The notes below the pieces were generated by a model. It searched no databases and was not told the origin of the DNA. It was given only the letters and a program-made list of their open reading frames with translations. From Pseudomonas flavescens (GTDB lineage Bacteria; Pseudomonadota; Gammaproteobacteria; Pseudomonadales; Pseudomonadaceae), in assembly GCF_013408425.1 (NCBI RefSeq), contig NZ_JACBYV010000001.1:4774001-4838000 (forward strand): 64,000 nucleotides of DNA, written 5' to 3'. This document shows positions 7,958 through 16,229 of this stretch, one piece after another (positions within the stretch are counted from its first letter, which is position 1; every line of letters begins with the position of its first letter). The translations under genes and the position numbers were made by a program.

Positions 7958-9307
7958 TCAGCTCGCGCTGGGCGCGTCACTGTCGAGAAAATCCGTGCGC
8001 AGCAGGCCATGGCGCTGCATCTTTTCGTTCAGCGTGCGCCGCGGCAGTTGCAGCAGCTCGGTGACCAGCTTCATGTCGCCGTGGCAGCTGGCCAGGGCCT
8101 CGCGCAGGCATTGCGCCTCGAAGTTCTCCATGCGCGCGCTGAGCGAGTTATCCACAGCGGCAGGCGGGTTGCCGGAGCCGGACAGCGCCAGCACGTGACG
8201 CTCGGCGGCGTTGACCAGCTCGCGTACGTTGCCCGGCCAGTCGTGAGCCAGCAGATGGGCGAGCAGTGCCGGAGTGACTGCCGGCAGCGGGCGCCCGAAG
8301 CGCTCGGCGATCTGCCTGGCATGGTGTTCGAACAGCATGGGCACGTCCTCGCGGCGCTCGCGCAATGCCGGTAGCTGCAGCTCGGCGACATTGAGGCGGT
8401 ACAGCAGATCCTGGCGGAATTGGCCGTCGCGCACGCGCTCATGCAGATCCGGCTTGGTAGCGGTCACCACGCGCAGGTCGAGGGCGATCACCTGATTGGA
8501 GCCGAGCCGTTCGAGCTGGCGCTCCTGCAGTACGCGCAGCAGTTTGACCTGCTGGCCCAGGGGCATGCTTTCGATTTCGTCGAGGAACAGGGTGCCGCCG
8601 TTGGCGTGTTCGATCTTGCCGATACGCTTGCCCTGGGCGCCGGTGAAGGCACCGCTCTCATGGCCGAACAGCTCGCTCTCGAAGAGGTTCTCCGGGATCG
8701 CCGCACAATTGAGCGCGACGAAGGGGCCCTTGGCCCGTGGCCCGAAGTCGTGCAGGCAGCGGGCGACCAGCTCCTTGCCGCTGCCGGTTTCGCCACGCAT
8801 CAGCACGTTGGCCGGCGTGTGCGCCAGTTCGAGCACCTGACGTCGCAACTGCACCATGGCCGCGGAGAAGCCGAGCAGGCGACCAGCCAGCTCGTCCTTG
8901 TGCTCGACCTGCTGGCGCAACTGGCGGTTTTCCTGGGTCAGGCGGCGCTTTTCCAGCGCGCGACGCAGGCTGCCGAGCAGGCGTTCCGGGGTGAAGGGTT
9001 TCTCGATGAAATCGTAGGCGCCCAGGCGCATGGCTTCCACGGCCTGGGGCACGTCGCCATGGGCGGACACCAGCAGGAACGGCAGTTCCGCATCGCGCGC
9101 CTGTACCTGTTCGAGCAGCGCCATGCCATCCATCCCCGGCATGCGCAGGTCGCTGATCACCACGCCGGGAAAGTCCTCGGGCAGCAGCTCCAGGCACTCC
9201 CGGGCGCTGGCGCACAGGTGCACCTGAAAGCCTGAGCGTTCGAGCCATTGGCGCACGGCTTCGCGGATGGGCGCCTCGTCATCGACGAAAATCACGCTGG
9301 GTGTCAT
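7958..9307 (-). CDS. sigma-54-dependent response regulator (MifR/DctD-like)
   Basis: A 449-residue NtrC-type regulator with three domains. Residues 1-120 are a receiver with DDE at 9-11, phospho-acceptor Asp53 in ISDLRMPGMDG and the Lys of EKPF. About 145-375 is the AAA+ domain with Walker A GETGSGKE, the sigma-54-contact loop ESGAFTGA and FLDEIE as Walker B. The C-terminus is a Fis-type HTH (about 405-445). It activates sigma-54 RNA polymerase. The gene overlaps the kinase upstream by ATGA, so the pair is co-translated. Target inference: the sigma-54 promoter of the neighbouring permease, 100 bp away. MifR is my best name; DctD is the alternative, so no symbol is given. Confidence 0.92.
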   Translation of the reverse strand: MTPSVIFVDDEAPIREAVRQWLERSGFQVHLCASARECLELLPEDFPGVVISDLRMPGMDGMALLEQVQARDAELPFLLVSAHGDVPQAVEAMRLGAYDFIEKPFTPERLLGSLRRALEKRRLTQENRQLRQQVEHKDELAGRLLGFSAAMVQLRRQVLELAHTPANVLMRGETGSGKELVARCLHDFGPRAKGPFVALNCAAIPENLFESELFGHESGAFTGAQGKRIGKIEHANGGTLFLDEIESMPLGQQVKLLRVLQERQLERLGSNQVIALDLRVVTATKPDLHERVRDGQFRQDLLYRLNVAELQLPALRERREDVPMLFEHHARQIAERFGRPLPAVTPALLAHLLAHDWPGNVRELVNAAERHVLALSGSGNPPAAVDNSLSARMENFEAQCLREALASCHGDMKLVTELLQLPRRTLNEKMQRHGLLRTDFLDSDAPSAS

Positions 9308-11067
9308 GCGAACTCCTGTGGGGCGGTGGCAGCGGGCAGGCGCAGGGTGAAACGGGCGCCGCCCTCGGGACGATTGGTGGCCAGCAGGTCGCCGTCCAGT
9401 TCACGCACGATGGCGTAGGACACCGCCAGGCCGAGGCCCAGGCCATCGCCCACCGGTTTGGTGGTGAAGAATGGATCGAACAACTGCGGCAAGGCCTCGG
9501 CATCGATACCCGCGCCGCTGTCGTCGATATGCAGCGACCAGTGATCGTCCGTGAGCGTCAGTTCGAATGCCAGGCGTGGAGCCGGGCTCTGCTGCATCGC
9601 ATCGAGGGCGTTGCGGATCAGATTGACCAGCACCTGTTCCAGGCGTATCGCGTCGCCGGCGACCCAGGCCGGCTGCTCCGGCGTGCGCTGGATCTGTACC
9701 TCGACGTCGCGCAGGCGTGGCTCCAAGAGTTGCAGGGCTTTGTCGAGCACGGCGCCCAGCTCGAGGGTTTCGCGCAAGCCGCCGGGGCTCTTGCGGGCGT
9801 AGGTTTTCAGGTGGCCAGCCAGCGCCGCCATGCGCTGCAGCAATTCTTCGTGGCGGACCAGAGACTGGCGCGCTTCCTCCAGTTCGCCATCCGCGAGGAT
9901 CATGCGCAAGGTGCCAAGGTGCACCTGCAGGGCGGTCAATGGCTGATTGATCTCGTGGGCCAGGGCGGCGGACATCTGCCCCAGAGCGGCGAGTTTGGCG
10001 GCCTGTACCAGGCCATCCTGGGCGGTACGCAGCGCTGCGGTGCGCTGTTCGACCAACGCCTGCAGGTCGTCACTGGCACGCTGACGCAGGCGGGCGATGC
10101 GCCAGCGTTGATGCACCACCAGGCCGAGCAGAACCAGCGCCAGCCATGCACCACCGGCCGCCAGGCTGGCTGTGTGGGTGCTGTCGGCGATGCTGCGGGT
10201 GTCGCGTAGCAGGTGCAGCGTCCAGCCCTCGCTTGCCAGGGCGCGGGTTTCCCACAGGTAGTCGCCGGCCAGTTCCGGGCTGTCGATGCGTACCAGGCGG
10301 CCCTCATCGGCCAGGGATTGGCGTTGGCGGTAATTCAAGGGCGCCAGGGGTTTCTTGTCGTACTGACGGGTAGTGGCGAGCGTTTCACGCACACCTGCGG
10401 AGATCGGTCGCAGCTCGCGGTAGCGCCAGGCGGGTCGGTTGGCGATAAAACTGATGCCCTGACGGTCGCTGACCAACAGCACGTGGGGACTCTGGCTCCA
10501 GGCCTGCTCGATACTGGGGAATTCCAGCTTGACCACCACGGTGCCGAGAAACCGCCCACTGTCATCGCGTACCGCGTGGGACAGAAAGTACCCGGGGATG
10601 CCGCTGGTCACGCCCACCGCATAAAAGCGCCCGGTATCCTGGCTACGCGACTCGCTGAAGTACGGACGGAAGCTGTAGTCATGACCCACATAGCTGGTCG
10701 GCAGTCGCCAATTGCTGGCGGCGATGCTCAGCCCATCGGCATTCATCACCTGCAGTGTCGAGGAATGTGCGGCCGTATTGGTGGCTTCCAGCTTGAGATT
10801 CAGGCGATGCTGCAGCATCGGCGTGAGCGGGCTTTGCAGGGCTTCCTTCAGCTCGGGGTCGAGCGCCAGTACCGCTGGCAAGGCGCGGTAGCGGTCGATC
10901 AGCGTCTGCAGCGCGCCGGCGTAGGCAGCCAGTTGCTCCTGGGCCTGTTGCCCGGCATCAGCGAGGCGATGGCGTTCGGCCTGGCGCTCCGCCAGGTAGG
11001 CGGACAGGCACAGGCCCGCCAGCAACAAGGCAGTCAGCAGGGCAACGCGCAGAGAGCGGGAAGACAT
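9304..11067 (-). CDS. sensor histidine kinase (MifS/DctB-like)
   Basis: A 587-residue membrane kinase. Helix 1 is at about residues 8-25 and a periplasmic sensor domain of double-Cache type runs to about 305 (with RPYFSES, RFYAVGVTSGIPGYFLSHAV and VVVKLEF). Helix 2 is at about 310-330, followed by a coiled coil and a HisKA domain with His371 in HEINQPL. The HATPase domain has NLIRNALDAM (N box), DDSGAGI (G1), FFTTKP and GLGLGLAVS. HEINQPL and the Cache sensor place it with DctB-type C4-dicarboxylate or alpha-ketoglutarate sensors. It is co-transcribed with the response regulator. The signal is inferred to be the substrate of the adjacent permease. Confidence 0.92.
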   Translation of the reverse strand: MSSRSLRVALLTALLLAGLCLSAYLAERQAERHRLADAGQQAQEQLAAYAGALQTLIDRYRALPAVLALDPELKEALQSPLTPMLQHRLNLKLEATNTAAHSSTLQVMNADGLSIAASNWRLPTSYVGHDYSFRPYFSESRSQDTGRFYAVGVTSGIPGYFLSHAVRDDSGRFLGTVVVKLEFPSIEQAWSQSPHVLLVSDRQGISFIANRPAWRYRELRPISAGVRETLATTRQYDKKPLAPLNYRQRQSLADEGRLVRIDSPELAGDYLWETRALASEGWTLHLLRDTRSIADSTHTASLAAGGAWLALVLLGLVVHQRWRIARLRQRASDDLQALVEQRTAALRTAQDGLVQAAKLAALGQMSAALAHEINQPLTALQVHLGTLRMILADGELEEARQSLVRHEELLQRMAALAGHLKTYARKSPGGLRETLELGAVLDKALQLLEPRLRDVEVQIQRTPEQPAWVAGDAIRLEQVLVNLIRNALDAMQQSPAPRLAFELTLTDDHWSLHIDDSGAGIDAEALPQLFDPFFTTKPVGDGLGLGLAVSYAIVRELDGDLLATNRPEGGARFTLRLPAATAPQEFA

Positions 11068-11118
11068 GAAAACGGATCAGCCGGACCGGGGAGCGACCGA
11101 CGATAGCACAGCGCCTAA

Positions 11119-11553
11119 TCAGTCCCGCGAAGTGGGGTGGTCGCGGCGCCATTGCTGCAGCTCGATCACCTGGCCAGACTGCCGTGGTGCGGGTGCGGGT
11201 GCGGGTGCGGGTGTCGGCGGCAGTGCTGCCGGTGGTTCGCGGAACGGATAGGGATCCAGCTCGATACTGCCCAGGCGCGCGCCGAACATGACGATGCGTC
11301 CGCCATGGCGCTGTTCGCCGGTGACCGTGAACTCGAAGCCATAGACCCGGGCGAAGCGGCGGTTGCCACTGCCATCGCGAACGATGCCGAAACGCTGGAA
11401 GGCGACGTTGCCATCGAGCAGCTCGATATCCAGCTTGGCGCAGTGCTGCTTGACCAGGGTCAGTGCACGCTCGCGAATGCCGTGGCCATGCCACAGCCAG
11501 GCGGCCGCAGCGGCCAGAAGCATCAGGATGAAGAGGTTGCCGAGGGTCAACAT
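11119..11553 (-). CDS. DUF3301 membrane-anchored protein
   Basis: A 144-residue protein with one N-terminal transmembrane helix (about 3-22). The DUF3301 core has KQHCAKLDIELLDGNVAF, RRFARVYGFEFTVTGEQRHGG and GRIVMFG. The C-terminus is a low-complexity Pro-Ala stretch (PAPAPAPAPR), coded by a GGGTGC hexanucleotide run at about 11187-11212 that may vary in length between strains. The function of the family is unknown. It stands 51 bp upstream of the kinase gene in the same direction and may be co-transcribed. Confidence 0.8.
   Translation of the reverse strand: MLTLGNLFILMLLAAAAAWLWHGHGIRERALTLVKQHCAKLDIELLDGNVAFQRFGIVRDGSGNRRFARVYGFEFTVTGEQRHGGRIVMFGARLGSIELDPYPFREPPAALPPTPAPAPAPAPRQSGQVIELQQWRRDHPTSRD
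11187..11214. repeat. GGGTGC hexanucleotide run
   Basis: About four tandem copies of GGGTGC inside the DUF3301 gene encode the Pro-Ala repeats of its C-terminal tail. The unit is a multiple of three, so length changes keep the frame. Confidence 0.75.
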
Positions 11554-11699
11554 GGTGCACGGGCTCGGGACAGTGAGCGCTCAGCTTACCCGATCTACCG
11601 TGACAGTTGCCGCCCACGAATCGGCGGATTCATCGCGCTGTGCCAATGGCCTCATTTTTCGGTGCAGAGAGCTGCCATTACAAGCACGACCGCATGGAC

Positions 11700-12394
11700 C
11701 CCAGAGCCCTGTAGGAGCCCGCTTGCGGGCGATACACTAGCGGCCGTTCTGCAAATGGCGGCACGGCCACCAATCGCCGGCAAGGGCTAGGCGGCCCCGG
11801 CTCCTACGCGACCGCATGGATACCAGAGCCCCGTAGGAGCCCGCTTGCGGGCGATGCACTAGCGGCCATTCTGCAAAATGGCGGCACGGCCACCAATCGC
11901 CGGCAAGGGCTAGACGCCCCCGGCTCCGATGCCATCGCGTGGAATTCAGAGCCCTGTAGGAGCCCGCTTGCGGGCGATGCACTAGCCGCCATTCTGCAAA
12001 ATGGCGGCATGGCCACCAATCGCCGGCAAGGGCTAGGCGCCCCCCGGCTCCTACGCGACCGCATGGATACCAGAGCCCCGTAGGAGCCCGCTTGCGGGCG
12101 ATGCACTAGCGGCCATTCTGCAAAATGGCGGCACGGCCACCAATCGCCGGCAAGAGCTAGGCGGCCCCGGCTCCTACGCGACCGCATGGATACCAGAGCC
12201 CTGTAGGAGCCCGCTTGCGGGCGATGCACTAGCGGCCGTCCTGCAAAATGGCGGCACGGCCACCAATCGCCGGCAAGGGCTAGACGCCCCCGGCTCCGAT
12301 GCCATCGCGTGGAATTCAGAGCCCTGTAGGAGCCCGCTTGCGGGCGATGCACTAGCCGCCATTCTGCAAAATGGCGGCACGGCCACCAATCGCC
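11700..12394. repeat. REPIN tandem array, about 123-bp period, six copies
   Basis: The motif GTAGGAGCCCGCTTGCGGGC occurs at 11711, 11833, 11956, 12080, 12203 and 12327 (spacing 122-124). Each unit also has an opposing half ending GCTCCTAC or decayed to GCTCCGAT, so each is a pair of inverted REP sequences. Units alternate between two variants (ACCGCATGGATACCAGAGCC and ATCGCGTGGAATTCAGAGCC), showing dimer-wise amplification. The array fills the gap between the DUF3301 gene and the antiporter gene and stops within a few bases of the antiporter stop codon. Long open frames on the minus strand here are artefacts of the 3x41-bp period. The part 11554-11699 shows nothing further. Confidence 0.9.
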
Positions 12395-12397
12395 GAC

Positions 12398-14092
12398 CTA
12401 CTGTGCGATTGGCGCCGGTGCTTGCAGCCCCAGGCGCTCGAACATCACCCGGGCGATTTCCCGTTCGCCCATCACCACCAGGTCGGCGTTGTGTTCGCGC
12501 AGGTAGTCGACTTCATCGTCGAAGTGAGCGCGGGCGATGATGTCCAGCCCGGCATTCGCCTGACGGCCATGCAGAGCGATCTGCCCGGCCTCCAGGCTGT
12601 TGGGGATGGCGATCATCAGCCAGCGCGCCTGGGCGACGTTGGCCAGTTCCAGCACGTGGGTGCTCGCGGCGTTACCGAGCACCACGCTGAAGCCTTCTTC
12701 ACGCAGTTCCTGGGCGCGGGTTCGGTTGTCGTCGATGATCACCAGCGGCACGCCCTCGCCACGCAGGCGCTTGCTGATGCGGCTGCCTACCCGGCCATGA
12801 CCGATGAGAATGGCGTGGCCGACTTCGCTGATCGGGTGCAGGTCATTGTCTTCGCTGTCCGCAGCGCTGACCTGATCGGCCGGCGTGGTGTGCTCGCGGC
12901 GATCCAGCCATGGCTGCAGGCGGTCGATCAGCAGGAACAGCAGCGGGTTGCAGAGGATCGACAGGATCGCGCCGGCCAGCACCAGATCGCGGCCCGCTTC
13001 CGGCACCAGATTCAGGCCGATGCCCAGGCCGATCAGGATGAACGAGAACTCACCGATCTGCGCCAGGCTCACCGAGATGGTCAGCGCCGTGCTCAGCGGT
13101 TTGCGGAACGCCAGCACGATGAGCATCGCCGCCAGGGATTTGCCGAGCACGATGACCAGGAAGGTGCCCAGGACCAGCAGTGGCTGCTCGAGCAGGATCG
13201 CCGGATTGAACAGCATGCCCACCGACACAAAGAACAGCACGGCAAAGGCGTCGCGCAGCGGCAGCGAATCTTCGGCGGCCTTGTGGCTGTACTCCGACTC
13301 GTTGAGGATCATCCCGGCGAAGAAGGCGCCAAGGGCGAAGGACACCCCGAACAGCTGCGCCGAGCCGTAGGCGATGCCCATGGCGATGGCCAGCACGGCC
13401 AGGGTGAACAACTCCCGCGAACCGGTACCGGCGCTGCGCTCCAGCAGCCAGGGAATGACCCGGCGCCCGACCACGACCATCAGCGCGACGAAGGCGGTGA
13501 CCTTGCCGAGGGTGATCAGCAACTGCATGCCGATGCTGCTGGATCCGTCGCCCTGGGGAATGCCACCGAGCACACCGGACAGTGCCGGCAGCAGTACCAG
13601 GGCCAGGACCATCACCAGATCTTCGACGATCAGCCAGCCCACGGCGATCTTGCCGCGGCGGGTATCGATCAGTTGGCGTTCCTCGAGCGCGCGCAGCAGC
13701 ACCACGGTACTGGCCACCGACAGCGCCAGGCCGAACACCAGGCCGGCGCCCCAGCCCCAGCCCATCGCCCAGGACAGGCCCATGCCCATTGCCGTGGCCA
13801 CGGCGATCTGTACCACGGCACCAGGAATGGCGATGTGTTTGACCGACATCAGGTCTTTCAGAGAGAAGTGCAGGCCCACGCCGAACATCAGCAGGATGAC
13901 GCCGATCTCGGAGATTTCGTGGGACAGCTCCTTGTCGGCAACGAAGCCGGGTGTGAAAGGGCCGACGATTACGCCAGCGAGCAGATAGCCTACCAGTGGC
14001 GACAGGCGCAGGCGGTTGGCCAGGCTGCCGAACAGGTAGGCCAGCACGAAGCCGGCGGCGATTGTCGCAATCAGAGGTGTGTGGTGAGGCAT
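12398..14092 (-). CDS. CPA2 cation:proton antiporter with TrkA-N domain (YbaL type)
   Basis: A 564-residue inner-membrane exchanger. About 12-13 helices span residues 5-385, including SPLVGYLLAGVIVGPFTPGF, ILLMFGVGLHFSLKDL and SLAQIGEFSFILIGLG, all typical of KefB/KefC/YbaL antiporters. A cytosolic Rossmann TrkA-N domain follows from about 415 (ILIGHGRVGSRISKRL, VVLGNAAS). It exports K+ or Na+ in exchange for protons, gated by nucleotide binding. The ATG at 14092 has GGAG at the right distance. It is the orthologue type of the putative potassium efflux gene found near PA5518 in P. aeruginosa, by memory. The stop codon directly abuts the REPIN array. Confidence 0.9.
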   Translation of the reverse strand: MPHHTPLIATIAAGFVLAYLFGSLANRLRLSPLVGYLLAGVIVGPFTPGFVADKELSHEISEIGVILLMFGVGLHFSLKDLMSVKHIAIPGAVVQIAVATAMGMGLSWAMGWGWGAGLVFGLALSVASTVVLLRALEERQLIDTRRGKIAVGWLIVEDLVMVLALVLLPALSGVLGGIPQGDGSSSIGMQLLITLGKVTAFVALMVVVGRRVIPWLLERSAGTGSRELFTLAVLAIAMGIAYGSAQLFGVSFALGAFFAGMILNESEYSHKAAEDSLPLRDAFAVLFFVSVGMLFNPAILLEQPLLVLGTFLVIVLGKSLAAMLIVLAFRKPLSTALTISVSLAQIGEFSFILIGLGIGLNLVPEAGRDLVLAGAILSILCNPLLFLLIDRLQPWLDRREHTTPADQVSAADSEDNDLHPISEVGHAILIGHGRVGSRISKRLRGEGVPLVIIDDNRTRAQELREEGFSVVLGNAASTHVLELANVAQARWLMIAIPNSLEAGQIALHGRQANAGLDIIARAHFDDEVDYLREHNADLVVMGEREIARVMFERLGLQAPAPIAQ

Positions 14093-14188
14093 GCGTTCTC
14101 CCTATGAACAGAAGGGCCCGGCATGCCTGCACTGCAGGGGGATACAGCGCAGAACAGCGTAGCGGCCGAGGTCGGATTGCCCGACCGT

Positions 14189-14237
14189 AAAGACCGATAG
14201 TTTATATTAAAATACTGTTTATAACTAAAAGGTCTTT
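14189..14237. promoter_or_regulatory. AT-rich segment bounded by inverted AAAGACC/GGTCTTT
   Basis: AAAGACC (14189-14195) and GGTCTTT (14231-14237) flank 35 bp of AT-rich DNA in an otherwise GC-rich context. It lies between the antiporter and thioesterase genes, which both run leftward. It may be the thioesterase terminator, the antiporter promoter, or both. Confidence 0.4.
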
Positions 14238-14280
14238 ATACAAAATGTGTCTCTTGCTCTTCGCAGTGCTGTAGACCTCG

Positions 14281-14763
14281 TCATCCCTCGCCTTTGAGCG
14301 CTCGGTAGCGATTTTCCAGCTCCTGGCGGATCTCGCGGCGCTGGTGGCCCTGTTCGAAACGGCGCTGTTCCTCCGAGGTCTGCGGTTGACGGGGCGGTAC
14401 TTCGGTGGATTTGCCGTTTTCGTCGACCGCCACCATGGTGAAGAAGCAACTGTTGGTATGACGCACCGAGCGCTCGCGGATGTTTTCGGTGACCACCTTG
14501 ATACCGACTTCCATGGAGGTGCGGCCGGTGTAGTTGACCGAGGCCAGAAAGGTCACCAGCTCGCCGACGTGCACCGGTTCGCGAAAGGTCACCTGGTCCA
14601 CCGACAGGGTCACCACGTAGCGACCGGCATAGCGGCTGGCGCAGGCATAGGCCACTTCGTCGAGGTACTTGAGCAGTGTGCCGCCGTGTACATTGCCGGA
14701 AAAGTTGGCCATGTCCGGGGTCATCAGAACGGTCATCGTCAGTTGGGCGTTTCCGGGTTCCAT
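14281..14763 (-). CDS. acyl-CoA thioesterase (YciA/hotdog family)
   Basis: A 160-residue single-hotdog thioesterase that hydrolyses acyl-CoA to free acid and CoA. Motifs are MANFSGNVHGGTLLKYLDEVAY (about 18-40, with the catalytic Asp of LLKYLDE), VTLSVDQVTFREPVHVGEL, and HTNSCFFTMVAVDENGKS. The charged C-terminal helix (from about 125) is usual for this group. Start at the ATG 14763. It acts in the cytosol and probably helps balance the CoA pool. Chain-length preference cannot be told. Confidence 0.9.
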   Translation of the reverse strand: MEPGNAQLTMTVLMTPDMANFSGNVHGGTLLKYLDEVAYACASRYAGRYVVTLSVDQVTFREPVHVGELVTFLASVNYTGRTSMEVGIKVVTENIRERSVRHTNSCFFTMVAVDENGKSTEVPPRQPQTSEEQRRFEQGHQRREIRQELENRYRALKGEG

Positions 14764-14916
14764 AGTGTCTGGCTCATCAGGTTGAAAGGGCGCGATTGTC
14801 CGCGATGCGTCAGGCGCTGGGTGGTCGATTGTGTCTATGTACTCGATTGCTGCAACGTATGTAAGGGCAATTCACTCTCAGAGCCATGGCCACTCATCCA
14901 TCAACAAGGAAGACAC

Positions 14917-15648
14917 ATGAAGCGCACTCTTCTTTCCTTTGCCCTGCTGCCACTGTTCTCCGTCGCGGCCCATGCCGCGCCACAGCCCTGTGACAGCGTC
15001 AGCCTGTGCAACTCGGCCGGTACCGCAGCCTATCAGGCCGGACGTTACGATGAGGCTGCAGACGCCTTCGAGCGCCAATTGCGACGCGCCGAACAGGCTG
15101 ACGACGCGGCCGCCCGCGAGCTGGCGCTGAACAATCTGGTCGTGACCAGTCTGCGTCTCCAGCAGCCGGGCCAGGCAAGGGCCTGGTTGAACCTGGCACT
15201 GGACGACGGCATGCAGGGCACGGCCACTCGCCACAACCTGCGTTCGGTGTCCGCCGCGCTGAACTACCAGGCCCTCGGCGCCAGCCTGGAGGGGCGCTAT
15301 CTGCGCTATGCCGGAGCAGCGGTGTGGAGCAGCCTGGACATCACCCGCCAGCCGGACGGCAGCTACCGTGCATCCTTCTCCCCGCTGCGTGCCGGCGGCA
15401 AGGTCGAAGAGTACGGCCCTGCTGCCATCGGTAATCTGCAGGGCGCGTTGCAAGGCGAGAAAGCCTATTTCCTGCTGACCGCAGCCGACCTGCCCAGAGG
15501 CTGCGCCGTGGAGCTGTTTCACGAAGGGCTGGATATGCGCGTGCTGGAAGTCTTCGACCCGCAATGCCAGCAATACGGCGGCGCGGGCATCAGTGTGGCG
15601 GGTGACTATCTGAAGGTGAGCGCCGAGCCGCAGCAGCAGGAACGCTGA
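14917..15648 (+). CDS. secreted TPR-like hypothetical protein
   Basis: A 243-residue exported protein. The signal peptide is MKRTLLSFALLPLFSVAAHA, followed by a Cys pair (PCDSVSLCNS) and one or two TPR-like helix pairs (NSAGTAAYQAGRYDEAADAFERQLR... and ALNNLVVTSLRLQQPGQARAWLNLAL). The C-terminal half is predicted beta-rich with two further cysteines (RGCAVEL, DPQCQQ). AAGGA lies 8 bp before the ATG at 14917. I do not recognise a named family; TPRs suggest a periplasmic scaffold role. It is a single gene, with a long gap behind it. Confidence 0.75.
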   Translation: MKRTLLSFALLPLFSVAAHAAPQPCDSVSLCNSAGTAAYQAGRYDEAADAFERQLRRAEQADDAAARELALNNLVVTSLRLQQPGQARAWLNLALDDGMQGTATRHNLRSVSAALNYQALGASLEGRYLRYAGAAVWSSLDITRQPDGSYRASFSPLRAGGKVEEYGPAAIGNLQGALQGEKAYFLLTAADLPRGCAVELFHEGLDMRVLEVFDPQCQQYGGAGISVAGDYLKVSAEPQQQER

Positions 15649-16229
15649 TCGGCAACTGCGCAGAATGGTGCCCTGGGTATCGCGGCGCTCGGCCCAGGCT
15701 ACCGGAGAAGGCTCGCCGCATTCCCTGTACGCCGCGGAGCTGTGCTGGTTGACCCTGCCACCATCACCAGCAAGCTGGCTGCCGCGCGTCATGCCGATCA
15801 GTGAAAGGTTTGGTTCATGAAGTGGGCGCGGCATCGCACCGAGGCCGACGCTCCCAGAGAGCTCATGGCTTGCCCCCTCAACTGGCGGCAGATTCCGAGC
15901 GGTGGCTGACGGTCCTGTGCAGTCGCTCCAGGGGCGCGTGGGGGCGTGCTCGATGCCAGTGAATCGCTCCGGCCGATGCAGGGGCGGTGACCTGGAAACG
16001 GCGTCGGGCGTCTTTCTGCAGTACCAGCGGGACCGCATGTGCCGTGCGCTTTGTGGCAAATGTTTCTGAATATTGCCACGTCGCGGCGGGTACGGCTCGG
16101 ATGTTAACCTGCGGTCAAAGTCGCCCAGCAACGGGCCAATGACCCCCATTCTTCAGCAGGCTCACGTGAGCCATCGAGCAGCCGCCCGAGCTCGCTTGTG
16201 CCTGCCCCAAAACAAGGAGCAGTTTCCTC
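15649..16229. other. 580-bp gap without a recognisable gene
   Basis: Short open frames on both strands show no conserved pattern or credible ribosome site. No REP element or clear terminator was seen. The last 20 bp hold the AAGGAGC ribosome site of the following antiporter gene. Confidence 0.5.

Noticed and set aside
11737..12389. Long repetitive open frames on the minus strand (up to 182 codons) with repeated HRPQAGSY-type units
   Set aside because: They are produced by the REPIN array, whose 123-bp period is a multiple of three; there is no ribosome site and the sequence is palindromic repeat DNA.
15649..16200. Minus-strand frames over 90 codons in the gap after the TPR-like gene
   Set aside because: They run across the antisense of the neighbouring gene or have no ribosome site and no conserved pattern.
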